Below are positions 49,485 to 58,193 of a stretch of DNA of 64,000 nt, in pieces. The stretch covers positions 298,639 to 362,638 of the forward strand of contig NZ_JAHSTW010000007.1 in NCBI RefSeq assembly GCF_019145195.1, given 5' to 3'. The stretch comes from Pseudomonas siliginis. Its GTDB lineage: Bacteria; Pseudomonadota; Gammaproteobacteria; Pseudomonadales; Pseudomonadaceae. Made by a program: the position numbers and the translations under genes. Positions within the stretch are counted from its first letter, which is position 1. Each line of letters begins with the position of its first letter. The notes beneath the pieces are model-generated. The model searched no databases and was not told where the DNA came from. It saw only the letters and a program-made list of their open reading frames with translations.

Positions 49485-50801
49485 TCAGTGAGAGAGCTGA
49501 TTGGCAAACTGCCCCACCGCATCCACCACTTTCTGCGCACCGTCCTGAATCTCGACAATTACCGTGCCTGCCTCCGCCGCCAACGCCAGGCCCTGTTCAG
49601 CCTGAAGCTTGCCGTCGGTCATCAGCGCCACGGCATTGCGGGCCATTTCCTGGTTCTGCCGTACCACGCCGACGATTTCGTCCGTCGCCTGGCTGGTGCG
49701 CGAGGCCAGTTGCCGAACCTCATCTGCGACAACGGCAAAACCACGGCCCTGCTCGCCGGCCCGGGCGGCTTCGATCGCGGCGTTGAGCGCCAGCAGGTTG
49801 GTCTGTTCGGCAATGCCGCTGATGGTTTTGACGATCGTGCCGATCACCAGCGACTGCTCGTTCAGCGCCTCGATACCTTCGCCAGCGGCTTGCATGTGCC
49901 GCGACAAATCACGCATCACGTTCACCGCTTCGGTGACGACCGTGGTGCCCCGTTGCGCGGTGCTGTCGGTTTGTTGCGAGGTGCTGTAAGCGATGCTCGC
50001 TGCATCGGCAACCGCCTGCTCGCGGTTGACCTGATCAGTAATCACCGTGGCGAACTTCACCACTTTGTACAGTTTGTCGTTGGCATCAACCACCGGGTTG
50101 TAGGACGCTTCCAGCCACACCGTACGACCATGGCTGTCGATACGCTTGAAGCGGCCTGCGACGAATTCGCCGCTGTTCAAGCGCCGCCAGAAGTTCTGGT
50201 ACTCGGCGCTGTTGTACTCTTCCGGGGCGCAGAACGTGCGGTGATGTTTGCCTTTGATCTGCGCCAGGCTGTAACCCATGCCGTTGAGGAAGCGATCATT
50301 GGCGCTGAGCACATTGCCGTTGAGGTCGAACTCGATCACGGCGGTGGAGCGCACCAGCGCGCCGATCAGGTTCTCATGCTCGCGGGAGGCTTCGATGGTG
50401 CGGGTCAGGTCGCTGGCGTAGAAGGAAATGTGTCTGATCCGGCCATCAGACGAGCGCACCGGTTGCACGATCGAACGCAGCCACGCCTCGTCGCCATTGC
50501 CGCGCAACAGGCGCACGGCGCCGGCGAAGTGCTCGCCACGGCTCATCGAGTTTTTGAAGCGCTGGTGGAATTCGTCGGTTTTGACGTGGGCCGGCACGAT
50601 GTCTTCGATTGCCCGGCCGATCAGGTCCTGGCTCTTGTAGAACATTTCATCGAGAAAATTCTGGTTGACCGAACGAATCCGCCCGTCGGGCTCAAGGGTC
50701 AGCGCGAGCATTTCGCTTTCCAGGCTTTCCTTCACTTGTACAAGGCTGGAGAGTTCTTCGCGCAGAGCGGCCAGCTCTTGTTTCAAGCGTTTATTGAACA
50801 T
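49485..50801 (-). CDS. Soluble chemoreceptor with two PAS domains (BdlA-like)
   Basis: A 438-residue methyl-accepting protein with no membrane segment. After a short coiled coil come PAS1 (about 30-130: LTLEPDGRIRSVNQNFLDEM) and PAS2 (about 150-260: IEFDLNGNVLSANDRFLNGM, PEEYNSAEYQNFWRRL), then the signalling domain with hairpin tip TNLLALNAAIEAARAGEQGR. The layout matches P. aeruginosa BdlA, a cytoplasmic regulator of biofilm dispersion, and Aer-type sensors. The likely PAS ligand (heme, FAD) is not evident. Confidence 0.88.
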   Translation of the reverse strand: MFNKRLKQELAALREELSSLVQVKESLESEMLALTLEPDGRIRSVNQNFLDEMFYKSQDLIGRAIEDIVPAHVKTDEFHQRFKNSMSRGEHFAGAVRLLRGNGDEAWLRSIVQPVRSSDGRIRHISFYASDLTRTIEASREHENLIGALVRSTAVIEFDLNGNVLSANDRFLNGMGYSLAQIKGKHHRTFCAPEEYNSAEYQNFWRRLNSGEFVAGRFKRIDSHGRTVWLEASYNPVVDANDKLYKVVKFATVITDQVNREQAVADAASIAYSTSQQTDSTAQRGTTVVTEAVNVMRDLSRHMQAAGEGIEALNEQSLVIGTIVKTISGIAEQTNLLALNAAIEAARAGEQGRGFAVVADEVRQLASRTSQATDEIVGVVRQNQEMARNAVALMTDGKLQAEQGLALAAEAGTVIVEIQDGAQKVVDAVGQFANQLSH

Positions 50802-50915
50802 GGGAAAGCACCGATGGCAGGGTAGTTAGCGGATACAACCTAGCCATCGGCCTTGCGCAGCTTTTCTGAAGCCAGCGCCAGACCCGTCAGTCGAAAATAA
50901 TCCGGCGCTTGCGGA

Positions 50916-52229
50916 TCAGGCAGCGCCGGCAGCCTGACACGGTCCGGTACGTGGCATGCGCGCACCGAAATACGCCGCTGTCAGAACTCCCACCGCGCCC
51001 ATCACTGCACAGAAGATTACGCAGACCCACGGGCTCCACGGCATCAGACCAATCAGCAACAGCGGCGTGATACTTGCCCACGCCGCGTAGGCAATGTTGT
51101 AGGTGAAGGAAATGCCCGACACGCGAATCCGCGCCGGAAACAACCCGACCATCACCGAAGGCACCGCGCCAACTACCCCACAAGCCAGACCGGCGACCGC
51201 ATAGGCCATGCCGATCCAATGCCCGCCCATGATCAGACAGCCATACAGCACGCCAATCCCCAGCGGCAGCAACAGGCTGTACAGCATGACCGTGCGCCAG
51301 GCGCCGATGCGGTCGACCAGCAGTCCGGCAATCACGCAGCCGATATTCAGAAAAACGATGCCCAAGGCACTGAGGCCGAAGGTGTGGCTGGCGGTCATGC
51401 CGAAGGTTTTCTGCATCATGGTCGGGGTGATGACGACGAACACCACCACTGCCGAGGTGAGTACGCAGGTGAGCAACATGGCCGGCAGCATGGCCAGACG
51501 ATGTTCACGCAGCACCGTGCGCAGAGGCAGCTCGACCCGCGCCTCGCGCTGCGCTTCCAGGGCCATGAACACCGGGGTTTCGCTGAGCCAGCGGCGCAGG
51601 TAAACGCCCACCACGCCAAACACACCGCCGAGCAGGAATGGATAGCGCCAGGCGTAATCGAGAATTTCGGCAGGCGTGAAAACCTGCGCGAGGAAGGTCG
51701 CGGTGAGTGCGCCGATCAAGTAACCGAAGGTCAGGCCGGCTTGCAGGAAACCGAGGGCGTAACCGCGATGGCCGGTCGGGGCATGCTCGGCGACGAACAC
51801 CCAGGCACTTGGCACTTCGCCGCCCACCGCAGCGCCTTGCAGGATGCGCAGCGCCAGCAACAGCAAGGGGGCGAAATAGCCGATCTGCGCGTAGGTCGGC
51901 ATGATCCCGATCAGCAGGCACGGCAGGGCCATCATCAGGATGCTCAGGCTGAACACCTTTTTGCGGCCCAGACGGTCGGCGAAATGCGCCATCAGAATCC
52001 CGCCCAGAGGCCGCGCCAGATAACCGGTGACGAAGATGCCGAAGCTTTGCAGCAGACGCAGCCACTCCGGCATTTCCGGCGGGAAGAACAACTGACTCAG
52101 GGTCAGCGCGAAGAATACGAAGATGATGAAATCGTAGATTTCCAGCGCCCCGCCGAGCGCGGCAAGGCCGAGGGTCTTGTAGTCGGCACGGCTGAACGGC
52201 GCCGGTCGGGCTGGAGAATTGGCAGTCAT
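50916..52229 (-). CDS. MFS metabolite:H+ symporter (MHS/ProP type)
   Basis: A 437-residue 12-helix transporter. GALEIYDFIIFVFFALTLSQ, ARPLGGILMAHFADRLGRKK and LQGAAVGGEVPSAWVFVAEH are signatures of the metabolite:H+ symporter family, which takes up organic acids or betaine-type solutes. Start chosen at 52229 (MTANSPARPAPF); ATG 52247 is also in frame. Substrate unknown. Confidence 0.82.
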   Translation of the reverse strand: MTANSPARPAPFSRADYKTLGLAALGGALEIYDFIIFVFFALTLSQLFFPPEMPEWLRLLQSFGIFVTGYLARPLGGILMAHFADRLGRKKVFSLSILMMALPCLLIGIMPTYAQIGYFAPLLLLALRILQGAAVGGEVPSAWVFVAEHAPTGHRGYALGFLQAGLTFGYLIGALTATFLAQVFTPAEILDYAWRYPFLLGGVFGVVGVYLRRWLSETPVFMALEAQREARVELPLRTVLREHRLAMLPAMLLTCVLTSAVVVFVVITPTMMQKTFGMTASHTFGLSALGIVFLNIGCVIAGLLVDRIGAWRTVMLYSLLLPLGIGVLYGCLIMGGHWIGMAYAVAGLACGVVGAVPSVMVGLFPARIRVSGISFTYNIAYAAWASITPLLLIGLMPWSPWVCVIFCAVMGAVGVLTAAYFGARMPRTGPCQAAGAA

Positions 52230-52571
52230 GACAAAGAACTCAGGCATCGGCAAAAACCAAGGCGCTCATGGTCTACGCAAAAGCGCGGATCGACAACCCG
52301 TCAGACCATAGTCTCGGTTTGCGAAAACCTGCTCAACAAAAGGGCGGCGCTTGATTTACTGTTAGCGCCTGTCCAAGGGACCACGCCAACACCGACCAGC
52401 CGCCCATGTGGGAGCGAGCCTGCTCGCGAAACGTCAGTTCAGACAATCTGATGCTGAATGTGCCGACGTCTTCGCGAGCAGGCTCGCTCCCACAGGGGAT
52501 CTCCGTGGCTGTCGAGCCGGGCGACTGCTCCCGCGGATCAAAATAACCATAAAAAATCCGAGGTACTTCCC
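52230..52571. other. Intergenic region with promoters and REP pair
   Basis: 342 bases between divergent transporter genes. A REP pair fills 52408-52493; the remaining part before it should hold the minus-strand promoter, and 52494-52571 the plus-strand promoter and the GAGGT ribosome site of the AtoE-type gene. No gene seen. Confidence 0.65.
52408..52493. repeat. REP pair (BIME/REPIN-like)
   Basis: GTGGGAGCGAGCCTGCTCGC begins at 52408, and the inverted half TTCGCGAGCAGGCTCGCTCC starts at 52471. Confidence 0.9.
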
Positions 52572-53990
52572 GTGGCCGTTGATATCGAAGATAGCCGCTC
52601 CGCGCGCTTTGCCCTGCGCTGTTCCAGTTTTGCCGAACGCTGGTTTCCCGATTCCTGGGTATTCGCCGCGTTGGCCGTGATCATCGTTGCGCTGGCCACT
52701 CTGGCCATGGGCGCCAAACCCACCGCTGCAGCGATGGCCTTCGGCGACGGCTTCTGGAGCCTGATCCCGTTCACCATGCAGATGGCCTTCGTGGTGATCG
52801 GCGGTTACGTCGTCGCCAGCTCGCCGCCCGCGGTCAAACTGATCGACAAACTGGCACGCATCCCGAAAAACGGCCGCTCCGCCGTGGCCTGGGTAGCGTT
52901 GATTTCGATGGTCGCATCGCTGCTCAATTGGGGTCTGTCGCTGGTATTCGGCGGGCTGCTGGTACGCGCCCTCGCCCGCCGCACCGACCTGAAAATGGAT
53001 TACCGCGCCGCCGGTGCCGCTGCGTATCTAGGTCTGGGCGCGGTGTGGGCGCTGGGCTTGTCATCGTCAGCCGCACAGTTGCAGGCCAACCCGGGCAGCC
53101 TGCCGCCGTCGATCCTGTCGATCACTGGCGTGATCCCGTTCACCGAAACCATTTTCCTCTGGCAGTCCGGGGTCATGCTGCTGGCACTGATCGTGATCTC
53201 GATCATCATCGCTTACGCCACCGCGCCCGGGCCGAACTCGGCACGCGACGCCAAGGCCTGCGGCATCGACCCGGCGTTCAACCTGCCGCCGCTGCAACCG
53301 CGCACTCGCCCCGGTGAATGGCTGGAACACAGCCCGTTGCTGATCATTGTGCTGGTGCTGCTGGCGGCGGGCTGGCTGTTCCACGAGTTCTCGACCAAAC
53401 CGGCGATCACTGCGATTTCCGGCCTGAACACCTATAACTTCCTGTTCATCATGCTCGGCGCGCTGTTGCACTGGCGCCCGCGCAGCTTCCTTGATGCGGT
53501 GGCCCGTGCGGTACCGACCACCACTGGCGTATTGATCCAGTTTCCGCTGTACGGCTCGATCGCCGCGCTGATGACCACGGTCAAAGGCGCCGATGCGCAA
53601 ACCCTCGCGCATCACATCTCGACTTTCTTTGTCAGCATCGCCTCCCACGACACCTATGCGCTGCTGATGGGCGTGTATTCGGCGATTCTCGGCTTTTTCA
53701 TCCCGTCCGGCGGCGGTAAATGGATCATCGAAGCGCCCTACGTGATGCAAGTCGCCAATGATCTGCAATACCACCTCGGCTGGGCGGTGCAGATCTACAA
53801 CGCCGCCGAAGCCCTGCCGAACCTGATCAACCCGTTCTATATGCTGCCGCTGCTGGGCGTGCTCGGGTTGAAGGCGCGGGACTTGATAGGCTTTTCGTTC
53901 GTGCAACTGCTGGTGCACACGCCGCTGGTGCTGCTGTTGTTGTGGGCGCTGGGGACGACATTGGCGTATACGCCGCCGGTGATGCCGTAA
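52572..53990 (+). CDS. atoE: Short-chain fatty acid transporter (AtoE family)
   Basis: A 472-residue membrane protein with about 11-12 helices. ERWFPDSWVFAALAVIIVAL, GGYVVASSPPAVKLIDKLA, LNWGLSLVFGGLLVRALARR and GGKWIIEAPYVMQVANDL are typical of AtoE/DUF401-like short-chain fatty acid permeases. GTG at 52572 follows GAGGTACTTCCC; the longer frame to 52458 runs through a REP. A solitary gene without ato catabolic partners here. Confidence 0.87.
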   Translation: MAVDIEDSRSARFALRCSSFAERWFPDSWVFAALAVIIVALATLAMGAKPTAAAMAFGDGFWSLIPFTMQMAFVVIGGYVVASSPPAVKLIDKLARIPKNGRSAVAWVALISMVASLLNWGLSLVFGGLLVRALARRTDLKMDYRAAGAAAYLGLGAVWALGLSSSAAQLQANPGSLPPSILSITGVIPFTETIFLWQSGVMLLALIVISIIIAYATAPGPNSARDAKACGIDPAFNLPPLQPRTRPGEWLEHSPLLIIVLVLLAAGWLFHEFSTKPAITAISGLNTYNFLFIMLGALLHWRPRSFLDAVARAVPTTTGVLIQFPLYGSIAALMTTVKGADAQTLAHHISTFFVSIASHDTYALLMGVYSAILGFFIPSGGGKWIIEAPYVMQVANDLQYHLGWAVQIYNAAEALPNLINPFYMLPLLGVLGLKARDLIGFSFVQLLVHTPLVLLLLWALGTTLAYTPPVMP

Positions 53991-54050
53991 GTCGATAAAA
54001 ACGCACCGGCTCAAGGGCAGGTGCTCTTAAAACTTGGTTTGATCGCTGCT

Positions 54051-54341
54051 TTAGACGGGTCGCGCCTGATCAAGCACCTGCTGACGAAATTTCACTGGCA
54101 GGTCGCCGGGGGTCAGCACCTCGACCGCAACACCCAGCAGGTCTTCAAGCTCAACCTGAAGTCCGCCCAGATCAAAAAGCGTCGTGCCGGGCAGCGGGTC
54201 AACCAGCAGATCGAGATCGCTACCGTCCAGATCCGTCCCCAGCAATGCTGAACCAAATACACGCGGGTTGGCCACACGAAAGCGCCCGATCACTTCGCGG
54301 ACGGCGGACCTTTGCATGTCGAGAGCAGTAGAAGGCTTCAT
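54051..54341 (-). CDS. Orphan minimal nucleotidyltransferase (MNT/MntA type)
   Basis: A 96-residue MNT-fold protein with the active-site motif GSALLGTDLDGSDLDLLVD (GSx-DxD) near residues 30-48. In MNT-HEPN toxin-antitoxin pairs such proteins AMPylate the HEPN toxin. No HEPN gene lies in the 60 bases downstream or in the region upstream, so this copy is solitary, either a remnant or acting in trans. Confidence 0.8.
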   Translation of the reverse strand: MKPSTALDMQRSAVREVIGRFRVANPRVFGSALLGTDLDGSDLDLLVDPLPGTTLFDLGGLQVELEDLLGVAVEVLTPGDLPVKFRQQVLDQARPV

Positions 54342-54559
54342 GACTCACCCTTGGAAAATTCGATGTCGCTGCAGTCTAGCAGTGCGGACGCGCACCAGGC
54401 AGCGTGCTTGTTGGCACAGCCGTAACAATATGTGCGCTGCTTGGGTAATACCGCATTCAGGCAAGAATCCATACTCAACCGCTTTTCTGTCAAACACCGC
54501 TGATCCACTATGAAGCGCCCCCGAACTCGAGGGGAACCCACGCTGAAAAGGATCTGAGC

Positions 54560-55732
54560 ATGTTCAAACTCGTAGGACTTACCCTCGTTGCACTGACGCT
54601 AAGCGCCGCCGTCCACGCCGATATCGACGTGAAACTGGGCAGCACCGAGCGCGTCACCCGCCTCTTCGCCTACCCCAACAATTGCAGCGTGATCTGCTTT
54701 CGCAATTGGACGCTGGAGCAGACCGTCGCTCATTACTTGAGCCAGAGCGTACAGCGCGATGGTTACGCCGATGCCAAGGTGCTGGTGAAAACCGACAACG
54801 ATCAGCTTTACGCCGAGATCACCGGAGTGCCGGACGGCTATGACAAGCCGCTGTCGGCGTTGCTCGACGCCGGCGACCTGGCGTATGCCGGCGCCAGCAA
54901 GCTCAATGCCGATGGCAAATGGGCCTACAGCTGGTATCTGTTCCTGCCGCTGGGCATGGCGCTGGAGAATCGCAAGAGCGTCGAGCTGCTGCACTTCCCG
55001 CCTGACTACTCGCTGACCCAGGCGCAGGACTATCTGTGCTCGAACACCACCGATCGCTGGGCGACGTTGCTGACCGATAACGGCATCCCCGCCGGGCAGA
55101 CGCCGGCTTACCAGACCATCATCGACATCGCGCCGATCGCCGCGCCGTCCAATGCTGGCGGGGATCTGGAGGACGTCTACGACTACTTCAAGGATTACCA
55201 GACCACGCTGGTCAAGCAGTTCAGCCAGACCGCCAGTCGCACGACGTTGCCGATGGTTGCGTTTGGGGCGCCGGTGCGCAACTGGATCAAGGAACAATAT
55301 GGGCCGACGGTTGGCGTATTGGGTCTGGCAAGCATCAGTCCAAGCGAAGGGGTGAATGTGCCGGTGCTCGGCTCGAATCATCCGAGCTATATCTGGTACG
55401 CCGCCGATCCGAAGAGCTATACCGGCGACGATGCCCAGGCCAAGGCTGACGCGGCGGGCCTGAAAGTCATGGGCCAGGATTTGAGCGCGGCTTGCTGGCA
55501 GGCCGGGATGGGCAGCAAACCGGGCAGCGATGCACAGGCCACGCTGAACAGTTGCACACAAACATGGCAGGTGACGCAAAAGGTCAAAACCTGCGAGTTG
55601 TTCTATACCTCGATCCGCAACCTCAGCGCAGAACAAGCCGCCGCCAAGTGCGCCACGCCACGAATCAAGACACAACTGCAGCAGCTGAAAGCGCCCTTGC
55701 CTGCGGCCGCCGTGCCCGCACCCGCTCTGTAG
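54560..55732 (+). CDS. Secreted protein of unknown function
   Basis: A 390-residue protein with a signal peptide (MFKLVGLTLVALTLSAAVHA, cleavage after residue 20) and several cysteines likely to form disulfides (NNCSVICF early; DLSAACW, LNSCTQTW, TCELF, AKCATP late). The middle has Tyr/Asp-rich segments (YNYF-like DVYDYFKDYQTT). Ends in an Ala/Pro tail. Probably periplasmic; no family recognised. Confidence 0.7.
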   Translation: MFKLVGLTLVALTLSAAVHADIDVKLGSTERVTRLFAYPNNCSVICFRNWTLEQTVAHYLSQSVQRDGYADAKVLVKTDNDQLYAEITGVPDGYDKPLSALLDAGDLAYAGASKLNADGKWAYSWYLFLPLGMALENRKSVELLHFPPDYSLTQAQDYLCSNTTDRWATLLTDNGIPAGQTPAYQTIIDIAPIAAPSNAGGDLEDVYDYFKDYQTTLVKQFSQTASRTTLPMVAFGAPVRNWIKEQYGPTVGVLGLASISPSEGVNVPVLGSNHPSYIWYAADPKSYTGDDAQAKADAAGLKVMGQDLSAACWQAGMGSKPGSDAQATLNSCTQTWQVTQKVKTCELFYTSIRNLSAEQAAAKCATPRIKTQLQQLKAPLPAAAVPAPAL

Positions 55733-55904
55733 TCGCTGCCGGAGCCCCCGTGTCAGCCAATGCTGACGCGGGCCAACGGTGATCGCGCCTGTCAGGTTTG
55801 ACAGTAGACCGGTACCTTCAATTGCGCGACGCTTGGATCCAATCATGCTTCGCCTGGCGGGCGTGGGGACAACCCGGAGGCAATACTCACCAACAAGGAT
55901 CGTT

Positions 55905-56429
55905 ATGAACAATCAAGCCATGGGCCGGCACCTGCCGCGCGATACAGAAGGCATCTATCCGTTCGCCGGACTTCCGGTGCGGCTGGGCTTTCCATCCTGC
56001 CAGGACTTTCAGATTATCCACGACGAACGTGGCATGGCCACGGCGGTGGTCGCACGCCGCGAGTTTCTGCGTATTAGTCGAATGTGCCGGGTTTCCGGGC
56101 AATTGCTGCCCTATCGCTGTCGACAGACCCGTCAGCTGCAAACCGGCATACACGTTTACGATCCGCGCTTTTGCGGGGTGCTGGAACACGCCTGCGACCC
56201 GAATGTATTTCTCGACATGAGCGAATTGTGGCTGTGGGCCTTGAAAGATATCCACAGCGGCGAACATCTGAGCATCGATTACGCATCGACCGAAGACAAA
56301 CTGCTACGCCAGTTCGCCTGCGATTGCGGTTCGTCGCGCTGCCGTGGCTGGATCACCGGTTACGACGACCCACCCACGCCTGAAGGCCAGCGCTTTTTAC
56401 AGCGCTGGCGTCATCCGGGCCGTAACTGA
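55905..56429 (+). CDS. SET-domain protein (lysine methyltransferase-like)
   Basis: A 174-residue protein with SET hallmarks: LEHACDPNVFLD (the NHxCxPN motif), GEHLSIDYAS (the GEELTxDY motif) and a post-SET zinc cluster CDCGSSRCRGWITGY. SET proteins methylate lysines with SAM and are mainly eukaryotic, though small ones are known in pseudomonads. The ATG at 55905 follows AAGGATCG. Target unknown. Confidence 0.82.
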   Translation: MNNQAMGRHLPRDTEGIYPFAGLPVRLGFPSCQDFQIIHDERGMATAVVARREFLRISRMCRVSGQLLPYRCRQTRQLQTGIHVYDPRFCGVLEHACDPNVFLDMSELWLWALKDIHSGEHLSIDYASTEDKLLRQFACDCGSSRCRGWITGYDDPPTPEGQRFLQRWRHPGRN

Positions 56430-56438
56430 ACGCCGCGG

Positions 56439-57083
56439 TTACGGCGCGCCGACCGGACGCAAGCGGTATTGCGGCGGCAACTGTTCGAAACCACTGATGG
56501 TGGTATTGAGACTTTTCCAGCGGCCGTCCTTGATGCCGTAGATGCAGCCGTGGATCGACAGCGGCTGTCCGCGGTGCCAGGCGTTCTGGATGATGCTGGT
56601 ATGCGCGACTTTGGCCACTTGCTGGATCACGTTGAGTTCGCACATGCGATCGACCTGCTCTTCTTCGGTCGCCAGCTTGGCCAGTTCTTCGCGTTTCTCG
56701 TAGTACAGATCGCGGATCGAGCGCAGCCAGCCGTCGATCAGGCCGAACTGGCGATCCTGCATCGACGCGCGCACGCCGCCGCAGCCGTAGTGGCCGGTGA
56801 CGAGGATGTGTTTGACCTTGAGCACATCCACCGCGTACTGGATCACCGAGAGGCAATTGAGGTCGGTGTGCAGCACGACGTTGGCGACGTTGCGGTGTAC
56901 GAACAGATCGCCCGGCAGCATACCGACGATTTCGTTGGCCGGTACGCGCGCGTCGGAGCAGCCGATCCATAGATATTCCGGAGTCTGCTGGCGCGCCAGT
57001 TTGGCGAAGAAATCCGGGTCTTCCTTGGTGATCGCGTCAGCCCAACGCTCGTTGTTATCAATCAGGTCTTGTAGATCGTGCAT
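56439..57083 (-). CDS. can: Beta-carbonic anhydrase
   Basis: Interconverts CO2 and bicarbonate. The 214-residue protein has the zinc ligands and catalytic residues at the positions of E. coli Can: C42-D44-R46 (GCSDAR), H98 and C101 (GHYGCGG). The start at 57083 gives MHDLQDLIDNNERWADAI; the longer frame to 57674 passes through intergenic and REP sequence and is not real. Divergent from the acidic protein gene. Confidence 0.95.
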   Translation of the reverse strand: MHDLQDLIDNNERWADAITKEDPDFFAKLARQQTPEYLWIGCSDARVPANEIVGMLPGDLFVHRNVANVVLHTDLNCLSVIQYAVDVLKVKHILVTGHYGCGGVRASMQDRQFGLIDGWLRSIRDLYYEKREELAKLATEEEQVDRMCELNVIQQVAKVAHTSIIQNAWHRGQPLSIHGCIYGIKDGRWKSLNTTISGFEQLPPQYRLRPVGAP

Positions 57084-57223
57084 GGATAAGGCCTCAAGAA
57101 AGATGCGCAGGTTTGATAGACGACCACCCGTCGAAGTCACGCCGCCAGCGCAAAGTGTTTTCGTTGGAATTCTCGCGCGCCCGGTGAGTCCACTCAGTAA
57201 GGCCCACAGTATGAGGAATTGCC

Positions 57224-57631
57224 ATGACTGATTCACGACGCCCTTATGATGCGGTGCAACCGGAACCCATCGATGATAACGAAGACCGCATGGGCTCGGT
57301 GCACGAGCTGGACTTTGACGATGAAGAGCCCAGCGCGAAGATCGGCGATGAGCTGCCCGAGCGTGAACGTGAACAATTGATGCCGGCTGAGCGAGTGCGT
57401 GAGGCTGGCATGACCGGTGCCTCGGTGGATGATCATCAGCCGACTGACGATGACCTGAGCCCTGAGACGTTGATTCGCGAGGATGGTGCGAGAGATGCCG
57501 AGGAAATCGGCGAGGGCAATCCGGCGGATTGGGATTTGAGCGAGGTCGGTGAAAACGACATCGGCGGCGGTGACGGGCTGGATGAAGCGGAACTGGCGGA
57601 TCTGGATCCGCTGGATGGCAAGCGGAGATAA
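57224..57631 (+). CDS. Small acidic protein
   Basis: A 135-residue, very acidic and probably disordered protein (DDNEDRMGSVHELDFDDEEP, GDGLDEAELADLDPLDGKRR). Conserved next to carbonic anhydrase in pseudomonads, where it is sometimes labelled a serine kinase/phosphatase without visible catalytic motifs. Good GAGGAATT ribosome site. Function unknown. Confidence 0.7.
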   Translation: MTDSRRPYDAVQPEPIDDNEDRMGSVHELDFDDEEPSAKIGDELPEREREQLMPAERVREAGMTGASVDDHQPTDDDLSPETLIREDGARDAEEIGEGNPADWDLSEVGENDIGGGDGLDEAELADLDPLDGKRR

Positions 57632-57650
57632 GAGGCGCCTGATCTGACGC

Positions 57651-57728
57651 GTTCGCGAGCAGGCTCGCTCCCACAGGGTTCAGGGATGGTTACAGAATCA
57701 AATGTGGGAGCGAGCCTGCTCGCGAAGC
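57651..57728. repeat. REP pair, opposite arrangement
   Basis: TTCGCGAGCAGGCTCGCTCC starts at 57652, and GTGGGAGCGAGCCTGCTCGC at 57704-57723. Unlike the other pairs, the left half is the inverted form, so the pair is back to back. Confidence 0.9.
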
Positions 57729-57740
57729 TTTCAAGGTCGA

Positions 57741-58193
57741 TCAGTCAACCAGGGTACAGGCCATCACCACCGCATCTTCACGCCCACCCACCGCCGGATA
57801 ATAATCGCGACGCCGGCCGATCTCGTTGAAGCCATACCGCTCATACAACTTGAACGCAGCCGTGTTGCTGTCGCGCACTTCGAGAAAGCACTCCCGCGCT
57901 TCAGCCGCGTACGCTCGCGACATCAGATGCTCGAGCAACGTCAGGCCCAACCCGCGCCCCTGATTTTCCGGTTTGACCGTGATATTGAGCAGGTGCGCCT
58001 CATCAAGAATGATCTGCACCACACCGTGGCCCACCTGCTGCTGGCCTTCGAACATCAGCCAGATCTGGTATTTGCCCAGGCCATCGAGAAAAATGCCCCG
58101 TGTCCATGGATGACTGTACGCGGCGTATTCGATCTTCAATACAGCGTCCAGATCCGCCTCGATCATCGGGCGAAAGGTTACAGCCTCACTCAT
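57741..58193 (-). CDS. rimI: Ribosomal protein S18 alanine N-acetyltransferase
   Basis: GNAT-fold enzyme that acetylates the N-terminal alanine of S18. The 150-residue protein has ENQGRGLGLTLLEHLMSRAY (acetyl-CoA loop) and FLEVRDSNTAAFKLYERYGF, diagnostic of RimI. Overlaps the upstream gene by 8 bases. Confidence 0.92.
   Translation of the reverse strand: MSEAVTFRPMIEADLDAVLKIEYAAYSHPWTRGIFLDGLGKYQIWLMFEGQQQVGHGVVQIILDEAHLLNITVKPENQGRGLGLTLLEHLMSRAYAAEARECFLEVRDSNTAAFKLYERYGFNEIGRRRDYYPAVGGREDAVVMACTLVD

Noticed and set aside
54338..54541. A 67-codon minus-strand frame upstream of the MNT gene as a missing HEPN toxin
   Set aside because: It shows no HEPN Rx4-6H motif and no ribosome site, and is Cys-rich in a random way.
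57084..57674. N-terminal extension of the carbonic anhydrase frame
   Set aside because: It crosses the divergent acidic gene and a REP pair; the conserved protein starts at 57083.
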